A DNA stretch of 64,000 bases from Lysobacteraceae bacterium NML93-0793 (lineage in GTDB: Bacteria > Pseudomonadota > Gammaproteobacteria > Xanthomonadales > Xanthomonadaceae): positions 1-64,000 of the forward strand of contig NTJG01000003.1 of NCBI GenBank assembly GCA_002324875.1, given 5' to 3'. This document shows, piece by piece, positions 57,575-64,000 of this stretch. The notes beneath the pieces are model-generated. The model was given only the letters and a program-made list of their open reading frames with translations, was not told the origin of the DNA and searched no databases. Position 1 is the first letter of the stretch, and the number at the start of each line of letters is the position of its first letter. The position numbers were made by a program, and so were the translations under genes.

Positions 57575-58144
57575 AGCCTGGATTGACTGGCAATCCGGTT
57601 TCTGGCGCGACCAGACACGATCGAAGCTGCAAGCATCTCGAGCCTGGGTCGCGCCCACGGCTTGACCGCCTCCACCCGACGCTGATGAGCTGGCTGTATC
57701 CCTTCTGTCGCAGATGTACTGACATTGGCTCACGCAGCTGCGAGATACGACGCCTTCGAGCAGGGCTACCTATCAACGTCCCTCGCAAAGCTGAAGCCTG
57801 ACTCGAGATAAGAGTTAATGCGCGGCCGGCGGCATGGCATACAAGCTACGTAGAACTCCGTATCTCGTTGCTTCGCTAACCGCTGCGGCAGTGTCGCCAT
57901 CGTTCGCACTCACGCGATTCGGCAGCTTTGCACTACCGCGAGCAAATTGTTAAATTAAAGTTAAGAAAATGACGCAATCTAGTCTAATTGCGCTCGAATT
58001 CACGCGGAGGCAGTGATTTTTTAATGCCTCTTTAATTTTTCAACCTCTCTCGCTAGTATCGGCCTCAGCCTTTGCTGACCTTGGCGTCTCCATTGGCACC
58101 GTTCGCTCTAAGACGGAATCCCCCGTTTTTAAAGAGAGAGAGAA
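57575..58144. other. 570-base upstream region of the TonB receptor gene
   Basis: No gene is supported. The first half is ordinary GC-rich sequence. From about 57940 to 58060 the DNA becomes AT-rich, with ATTGTTAAAT (57946-57955), TTAAGAAAAT, TTTTTTAATG and TTTAATTTTT runs. This looks like a promoter or operator region for the receptor. A GAGAGAGAGA tract just before the ATGATG start may serve as ribosome site. Confidence 0.5.
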
Positions 58145-60997
58145 ATGATGCTCAGGAAAACAAGACTTCGTGATGCGATCACGTTCGCACTCGTAGCCGG
58201 CTCGGCGACCGCCGCAGGCACCGGCACAGCATTCGCGCAGAGCGAACAGCAGGCAACGACCCTGGACCGCGTCGAGGTCACTGGTTCGCGTATCCGCTCG
58301 GTGGACGCGGAGACGTCCCAGCCGGTGTTGACGATCGACCGCGCCGCAATCGAGAAGCAGGGCGTAACTTCGGTCGCCGAAGTGCTTTCACGCATTTCCG
58401 CCAACGGCGCCGGCATCAACCGCACATTCAACAACGGTGGTGATGGCTCCTCGGAGATTTCACTCCGCAACCTCGGCTCCTCGCGCACGCTCGTGCTGGT
58501 TGATGGCCGCCGCTGGGTGCAGACCTTGAGCGGTTCCGTCGACCTGAACACGATCCCGGCCGCGATCGTTGAGCGGATCGAGGTTCTGAAGGATGGCGCC
58601 TCGTCGATCTACGGCTCTGACGCAATCGCCGGTGTGGTGAACATCATCACTCGCCGTGACTTCGACGGTGCGGAACTCCGCACTCATGTCGGTCAGTACA
58701 ACCAGGGTGACGGCGAGCGACAGACGATCGACGCCACGTTCGGCATGAACGGCGAGCGCGGCAATCTGGTGATGAGCCTCTCGCGTGTCGAGGAAGACGA
58801 GGTGATGGCCGGCGATCGCGCTATCTCGGCCGACCCGGTGTTCGGTCTCGGACGTGCGCGCTGGAGCGGCTTCTCGGAGAACGGTCGCATCTGGAATGCA
58901 GGCCCGCTGGGTGACGACGAGTTCGACGTCTCGACCGTGGTGCCGCCGGGCACGCCCGACCGGAACGGCCGCTATGGTCTCGACCAGTTCGTGCCCTACA
59001 GCAACCAGTTCGCATACAACTTCGCGAAGGATAACTACCTTCTCACGCCGCAGACCCGCACGTCGGTGTTCGTGAAGGGTCGCTATGACCTGACCGATTC
59101 GATCAGCTTCGTTGCGGACGCGATGTACAACGAACGTCGCTCCGAGCAGCAGCTTGCCGGCTTCCCGCTCAGCGGTGGCCCCGCCTTGGGTAACGCCGAC
59201 AACACGGTGCTCAGCGGCGACAGCTATTTCAACCCTTACAACACCATCTATGGTGGCGATGGTCGTGACGTGACCTGGAGCCGCCGCCTGACAGAACAGC
59301 CGCGCGTCTATCAGCAGAACGTCAAGACGTTCCACACCTATGTCGGCCTCGAGGGCGCTTTCGACGTGGGCAACCGGTTCTTCAACTGGGACGTCGGTTA
59401 CAACTTCAACAAGTCCGACCAGAACGACGCGCAGATCGGCGATGCCAACATGCTCAACGTGGCGGCCGGCGTCGGACCGTCGTTCCTCGACACCGACGGC
59501 ATCGTGAAATGCGGCGCCCCGGGTGCGGTGATCGAAGGCTGCGTGCCCTTCAACCCGCTGTCTCCGGCAGGCGCCCTCACGCCTGAGATGCTGAACTACA
59601 TCTTGTTCACCGCCGCCGATGCATTCCAGGGTCGGAGCGAGAGCTTCACCGCTAACATCAGCGGCGAGATCGTGGAGCTTCCGGGCGGCATGCTCGGCTT
59701 CGCGGCGGGCATCGAGTCTCGCAAGGAAAGCGGCTTCGATCGTCCGGACGCTTTTGTCGCTGCAGGCTACACGTCAGGCAACTCGCGTCTCCCGACCGCC
59801 GGCGCCTATGATCTCGACGAAATCTACGCCGAGCTTCTGATTCCCGCGCTCGCTGACGTTCCGGGCTTCCAGCTGCTGGAATTCAGCGTGGCAAGCCGCT
59901 ACTCGGACTACAGCAACTTCGGTGACACCACGAACAGCAAGGCCGGCTTCAAGTGGAAGCCGATCGATGACCTGCTGGTCCGCGGTAACTGGTCCGAGGG
60001 CTTCCGTGCGCCACCGATCACGACGCTGTTCCGCGGCAATGCTGACTCCTTCAGCAGCTTCGACGACATTTGTTCGGCGGACTACACGTTCCGCGACGCC
60101 AACATTGCAGCGAACTGCCTCGCTGCCGGCGTTCCGGCCGACTACATCCAGCTGACCAACTCGGGACGCGGCATTGGCGGCCAGACGATCTTCCCGTTCA
60201 CGATCGGCGGCAATGCGCTCGCTGGGCCGGAAGAATCGGTGTCCAAGACCTTGGGCCTGGTTTACAGCCCGGACTTCATTCCCGGTCTGAATGTTTCGCT
60301 GGACTGGTGGAACATCGACATCGAGCAGGCTCTGTTTACGCCGACCGTCGCGTTCATCCTCGAACAGTGCTACGTCGCCGGTGACGCTGATTTCTGCTCG
60401 CTCATCACCCGTGACACGGCGGCCGGCCCGAACCAGGGCGTGATCACCGACATGCAGCTGACGCCGCGCAATGCAGCGATCATCAATGTCGAGGGCTGGG
60501 ACTTCAATCTGCGTTACTCGTTGCCGGAAACCTCGTTCGGTCGGTTTGGCGTGACGCTGGACGCCACCTACGTTTCGGACTTCACGCAGCAGAACAGCGC
60601 GAACGTCGAAGCGGAGCGTTACGTCGGCCGCTACCTGCAGAACGACCCGAACTGGCGCACCCGTGCCAACGCGGCGCTGGACTGGAGCTACGGTGACTTC
60701 AGCGCCACGTGGTCGACGCGCTACTACTCCCGCATCTGGGAAGCGTGCGCGATCGTCGCTCTGTGCTCGGATCCGACGCGCGTGCCTGCGGCGCGCAACT
60801 ACCTGCCTTCGACGACCTACCACGATCTGCAGGTGCGTTACGACGTGCCGTGGAACGCGACGGTCAAGGTGGGCGCGAACAACATCTTCAAGAAGAATCC
60901 TCCGTTCTCGACGCAGGCCTTCGCGAACTCGTTCGATCCCCAGTACGACGTGCCGGACAGCCGTTACCTGTACATGGAATACGTGCAGCGCTTCTGA
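58145..60997 (+). CDS. TonB-dependent outer-membrane receptor
   Basis: 950-aa TonB-dependent transporter. The signal peptide ends near FAQS. A TonB box-like stretch TLDRVEVTGSRI follows at about 39-50. The plug domain (about 50-180) contains the conserved LVLVDGRRW and IERIEVLKDGASSIYGSDAIAGVVNII segments. The barrel runs to the final phenylalanine, which fits outer-membrane insertion. The gene starts with two ATG codons. It ends 23 bases before a strong terminator. The neighbouring hydroxylase-domain genes suggest a peptide or amino-acid-derived ligand, but this is inference. Confidence 0.95.
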   Translation: MMLRKTRLRDAITFALVAGSATAAGTGTAFAQSEQQATTLDRVEVTGSRIRSVDAETSQPVLTIDRAAIEKQGVTSVAEVLSRISANGAGINRTFNNGGDGSSEISLRNLGSSRTLVLVDGRRWVQTLSGSVDLNTIPAAIVERIEVLKDGASSIYGSDAIAGVVNIITRRDFDGAELRTHVGQYNQGDGERQTIDATFGMNGERGNLVMSLSRVEEDEVMAGDRAISADPVFGLGRARWSGFSENGRIWNAGPLGDDEFDVSTVVPPGTPDRNGRYGLDQFVPYSNQFAYNFAKDNYLLTPQTRTSVFVKGRYDLTDSISFVADAMYNERRSEQQLAGFPLSGGPALGNADNTVLSGDSYFNPYNTIYGGDGRDVTWSRRLTEQPRVYQQNVKTFHTYVGLEGAFDVGNRFFNWDVGYNFNKSDQNDAQIGDANMLNVAAGVGPSFLDTDGIVKCGAPGAVIEGCVPFNPLSPAGALTPEMLNYILFTAADAFQGRSESFTANISGEIVELPGGMLGFAAGIESRKESGFDRPDAFVAAGYTSGNSRLPTAGAYDLDEIYAELLIPALADVPGFQLLEFSVASRYSDYSNFGDTTNSKAGFKWKPIDDLLVRGNWSEGFRAPPITTLFRGNADSFSSFDDICSADYTFRDANIAANCLAAGVPADYIQLTNSGRGIGGQTIFPFTIGGNALAGPEESVSKTLGLVYSPDFIPGLNVSLDWWNIDIEQALFTPTVAFILEQCYVAGDADFCSLITRDTAAGPNQGVITDMQLTPRNAAIINVEGWDFNLRYSLPETSFGRFGVTLDATYVSDFTQQNSANVEAERYVGRYLQNDPNWRTRANAALDWSYGDFSATWSTRYYSRIWEACAIVALCSDPTRVPAARNYLPSTTYHDLQVRYDVPWNATVKVGANNIFKKNPPFSTQAFANSFDPQYDVPDSRYLYMEYVQRF

Positions 60998-61020
60998 TTG
61001 ACCGCGAGTCGAGTGTTTTC

Positions 61021-61051
61021 GAACGGCCCCGAAAGGGGCCGTTCTTTTTTT
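61021..61051 (+). terminator. Intrinsic terminator of the TonB receptor gene
   Basis: A 10-bp perfect stem, GAACGGCCCC / GGGGCCGTTC, encloses a GAAA loop (61021-61044) and is followed directly by seven T residues. This is the clearest rho-independent terminator in the window. Confidence 0.93.
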
Positions 61052-61159
61052 GCCACGTGCAGCGTAGGCTTTCGCGAGAAGCGATCAAAATACGTGCGTT
61101 CGCTTTCGTTACTCGCTTTCCGCCTACTCCGACACGGCCCTCATACCCCGGTACTGCCC

Positions 61160-62515
61160 ATGTCCCGTTCACAGCATCCCTTCAAGAACCGGCATGAGGC
61201 CGAGTCTTTGCGGACAAAGGCTCGGCACTTCGCCGAAGCCGGGCACTCCACGCAGGCCCATGCCTTCTACTCCCGCCTGCTGGCTTCCTCACCGGTCGAT
61301 CACGAAGCACTCAATTACTTGGCTGTGCACGCGCGTGCTGAGGGCGATGTCAGGACGGCCTGTGTGCTACTTCAGCGTGCAGTTGAGGCGCATCCTAGTG
61401 ACGTCGTCGCCTGGCGTAATCTGGGGATCTGCTTGCTCGAAGCAGGCGACGTCACTCGTTCGGTCGCAGCTTGGGACCAGGCAATTCAACTTGAACCTTC
61501 TCATGCGACGAGTCACCTGCAACGGGCTCACGCGTTGGAACGCGAGGGCCGCCACCATGACGCGGCGATCACGTACTTACGAGCAATTGCCGAGGCCCGC
61601 CGCACCGGGATGTGGGTTAGTGACGCCACTACGCCACCCGGACTCCGGCCACTGGTGCAACACGCCGTAAACAAGGTGCGGGTCGCGAACCGCCAGTTGC
61701 TCGCGAGTTTGATGGATCCGCTGATAGCGCGCTACGGTCGGGAAGCCATGCGACGCGTCGCCGCGATGGCATCCAACTACGTTGGCGACGTCAAGGTCCG
61801 TCCGGCCGATTCGAGGCAGCGTCCTACCTTTCTCTACTTTCCAGGCTTGCCGGAGACTCCGTTTTTGCCTCGACATCTGTTCGACTGGTATGCATCACTC
61901 GAAGAGGCAGCGCCCTCCATTGCAGCCGAGGCACTCGACCTCCTTCAGAGGAACGCGCGGTTCGAGCCGTTTCTGGGTGAGCGCTCGGAGGCGACTGGCA
62001 CGAGCTACCTTGCGGGACGCGGACCGCAGGTACCGCGCTGGGACGCCCACTTCTTCTGGCGACACGGAGTTCGTTACGAGCGCAACTGCGCGGCTGCACC
62101 GTTGACTGCACGTCAGCTCGATCGGCTACCGCTCGGCCGGGTACCGGATCACGGCCCTGAGTGCCTGTTCTCGGTTTTGGGACCCGGCTCCGAAATCCAA
62201 CCCCATACCGGCGTCACCAATACGCGGATTGTCACCCATCTGCCACTGATCGTTCCCGAACACTGTGCTCTCCGCGTCGCGGGAACCGTGCACACCTGGC
62301 AGCCGGGGCGATGCGTGAGCTTCGACGACACGTTCGAACACGAAGCGTGGAACAGGGGTGCCGAGACGCGCGTCGTCCTGCTGTTCGACACATGGAATCC
62401 GCACTTGGACGAAGCGGAGCGCGACGCGGTGGCCCGGATCGTCGTTGCAATCAGTGGCTTCAACCGCGAGGCTTGGGAGACACCGTCTGATGGAATCCAC
62501 TCAGAACACACCTGA
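61160..62515 (+). CDS. TPR protein with aspartyl/asparaginyl beta-hydroxylase domain
   Basis: 451 aa from the ATG at 61160, with tetratricopeptide-like helices at about 15-145. The C-terminal domain (about 220-415) is an Asp/Asn beta-hydroxylase of the 2OG-Fe type: H349 in QPHTGVTN and H394 in FEHEAW are the iron ligands, with R356 and R404 as candidates for 2-oxoglutarate binding. Mammalian AspH hydroxylases likewise use two histidines. The gene starts 109 bases after the receptor terminator and ends back to back with the convergent oxygenase gene. Base composition is lower in GC than the housekeeping genes. The substrate is unknown. Confidence 0.88.
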   Translation: MSRSQHPFKNRHEAESLRTKARHFAEAGHSTQAHAFYSRLLASSPVDHEALNYLAVHARAEGDVRTACVLLQRAVEAHPSDVVAWRNLGICLLEAGDVTRSVAAWDQAIQLEPSHATSHLQRAHALEREGRHHDAAITYLRAIAEARRTGMWVSDATTPPGLRPLVQHAVNKVRVANRQLLASLMDPLIARYGREAMRRVAAMASNYVGDVKVRPADSRQRPTFLYFPGLPETPFLPRHLFDWYASLEEAAPSIAAEALDLLQRNARFEPFLGERSEATGTSYLAGRGPQVPRWDAHFFWRHGVRYERNCAAAPLTARQLDRLPLGRVPDHGPECLFSVLGPGSEIQPHTGVTNTRIVTHLPLIVPEHCALRVAGTVHTWQPGRCVSFDDTFEHEAWNRGAETRVVLLFDTWNPHLDEAERDAVARIVVAISGFNREAWETPSDGIHSEHT

Positions 62516-64000
62516 TCACGCTGACGATGTTCCGTCATCCGGGAGCGTGGAGTGGTAGAGCGAATGCTGTCGCAACGTGGATCTCCATAACCACTTCTCG
62601 CCATCCACCACCGGAAGCCCGGCATGTAGCGAGGCATGGTCCGGGCGGCCGTCACGCGTCACGTTGTAATGGAGGACAGCCATCCCCGCGCTACCCGCAA
62701 TGTCAACACCGGCGTGGGGATACCGGGTTTCACCGCCGGATGCAGGCGCTTTGAGGTAGAGCAGGAACGTAGCGGCACGTTGCCCACCATAGTCATGGCG
62801 CAATCGTGCGTTGGCCTCGATCTGCTCCTCGCTAAAGTAATCGACGTGCGGCCGGTACTCCTCGCCCGCCTGGTAACAGACGATTGAGCACGGCTCGAGC
62901 CGATGCATCGACCATCCGGTCATTCGCGCGACGCGTCGCTCCAGAATTCTGGTCACCGCATCCGTGTGGAGAGGCGAAATAGGATGCCCACGCCCGCTGA
63001 AGCTCCGGAGTTCAGCATCTTCGTTCGCACTGTTGCCACGCCGATACGCCGCGGCGGGTTGCAGCGCTGCTGCGACCTTGTTGACCAGATGGGTGCACTC
63101 TTCGGCTGTGGCGAAGTTTTCGCAGGTCGCGATAACGGGGCTTTCGGATCGTTTTCTCCAATCGCGATCCCCTGAATGACGGACCCGAACATCGCCTGAC
63201 ACGATCGCTGCCCGCCTGGAGCAATCGATGTGCAGCGACGGATGGCCCAGTGAGACGAAGTGCTCCTCCAAGGCGCGTACTGCAGGCTGGACGCCGCGTT
63301 CCGCGCTCGGAGCTCCGGCAGCGAGGGCAGCGAGTAGCGGGCGGGCTTGCTCCAGATTCTGTTTGAGGCGCGCGTGCCAGACGTCGCTAGCAGACAGAAA
63401 AGCGTGCGATGCATGAAGCGCCCCCAAGCTGCGTGCTGTGTCAGCAGCGCCCAAGTAACCTGCATCGGCTGCGCGGCGCAGCAACGCATGTCCGAACGCC
63501 GCATCCTGCGCGACCCCGTCACCTTCAGCGAATCTCATACCGAGCGAGTAATACGCAGGGGGAAAGCCCAGCGCGATCGCACGCGCGAATCCACTCACGT
63601 CAGCGCCGCCCTCACTCGGCAGTTCATCGGTGCCGAGCAGATAGGCGGCCTCCCACGCAGCGCGCTGTGCACCCTGGTCCGCAAGCGCACGTTTCAACGA
63701 ATACGCATCGGCGACCGCGCGCCCCTCATCTGTGGCCAATCCCGAAAGGTGCAAATCGGCAAGTCGATCAACAGCAGCAGGGTTGCCATCCGCAGCGGAG
63801 CGCTCCAACCAGTATTTCGCGGCGCGGTGTGCGTCTCGACGCGACGAGACCTGGAGAAAGTATGCAGCCAGATTCCAACGCGCCTGCGTCCCGTCAGACG
63901 TCTCTGCAAGCGCCCCCAGCATCTCGAGTCCGCGTTCATGGAGCACGCTGCCCCGCGAATGTTCCTTGAGCAGACGGTTCGCTTGCGCCAAGCGCGTTTC
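62516..64000 (-). CDS. Sel1/TPR-type repeat protein with 2OG-Fe(II) oxygenase domain (N-terminus off window)
   Basis: The frame is open to the right edge, so the true start is outside the window; a TTG at 63991 is not a convincing start. In the visible part, helical Sel1-like repeats with GDGVAQDAAFGHALLRRAA precede a prolyl-4-hydroxylase-type domain. That domain has the iron motif HVDYF, then GGETRYP, and the second histidine in DHASLHAGLPV. Its stop abuts the stop of the TPR-hydroxylase gene. The two genes encode different hydroxylase folds on parallel helical-repeat scaffolds beside a TonB receptor. Confidence 0.85.
   Translation of the reverse strand, partial: ETRLAQANRLLKEHSRGSVLHERGLEMLGALAETSDGTQARWNLAAYFLQVSSRRDAHRAAKYWLERSAADGNPAAVDRLADLHLSGLATDEGRAVADAYSLKRALADQGAQRAAWEAAYLLGTDELPSEGGADVSGFARAIALGFPPAYYSLGMRFAEGDGVAQDAAFGHALLRRAADAGYLGAADTARSLGALHASHAFLSASDVWHARLKQNLEQARPLLAALAAGAPSAERGVQPAVRALEEHFVSLGHPSLHIDCSRRAAIVSGDVRVRHSGDRDWRKRSESPVIATCENFATAEECTHLVNKVAAALQPAAAYRRGNSANEDAELRSFSGRGHPISPLHTDAVTRILERRVARMTGWSMHRLEPCSIVCYQAGEEYRPHVDYFSEEQIEANARLRHDYGGQRAATFLLYLKAPASGGETRYPHAGVDIAGSAGMAVLHYNVTRDGRPDHASLHAGLPVVDGEKWLWRSTLRQHSLYHSTLPDDGTSSA

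Overview
The window is GC-rich, densely packed chromosomal DNA that looks like a member of the Lysobacteraceae (Xanthomonadaceae: Lysobacter, Luteimonas, Pseudoxanthomonas and relatives). The clues are a metX-metB-hom methionine operon, an S46 dipeptidyl-peptidase whose catalytic residues fall almost exactly where they do in Pseudoxanthomonas DAP BII, a long TonB-dependent receptor, a propeller-type hybrid histidine kinase, short palindromic GGGATTCGGGAATC-type repeats, and many start codons with a -10-like hexamer only 6 to 8 bases upstream. Both ends cut genes: folC on the left and a 2OG-Fe(II) oxygenase on the right. No rRNA, tRNA, CRISPR array, insertion sequence or prophage was seen.

Left third (1-16.5 kb): mostly housekeeping genes. 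These are folC, a histidine phosphatase, an S46 exopeptidase, the threonine-degradation pair tdh and kbl split by a secreted zincin gene, a small HNH nuclease, an NAD-binding protein, a corrinoid-type binding protein, pdxH, a glycerate-kinase-like P-loop protein, aroK-aroB, a WGR protein and hemE.

Centre (16.5-34 kb): two repair or stress modules, both on the minus strand. The first is a five-gene operon: NfeD/YqiJ-like membrane protein, flotillin, a 1777-residue AAA ATPase, an uncharacterised helical protein and a TelA-family protein. The last three are translationally coupled. This is the most interesting candidate system here. The second is the four-gene ligase-associated DNA repair cluster: MBL exonuclease, ATP-dependent ligase, Lhr-type helicase and PdeM phosphoesterase.

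Right half (34-64 kb): a hybrid two-component sensor, a YceI-cytochrome b561-YceI set, a glutaredoxin, L-serine dehydratase and an alpha/beta hydrolase. Then comes the metX-metB-hom operon, led by a SAM-I-type riboswitch with its own promoter. After it lie an M23 peptidase, a glycosyltransferase, prfC, a TrhA/hemolysin III protein, an MliC-like lipoprotein, an AsmA protein, mtgA with a GT2 glycosyltransferase, and hslO. The right end holds a putative outer-membrane protein and a TonB-dependent receptor with a strong terminator. Beside the receptor are two convergent helical-repeat proteins, each ending in an iron-dependent hydroxylase domain, which suggests a modification-and-uptake locus.
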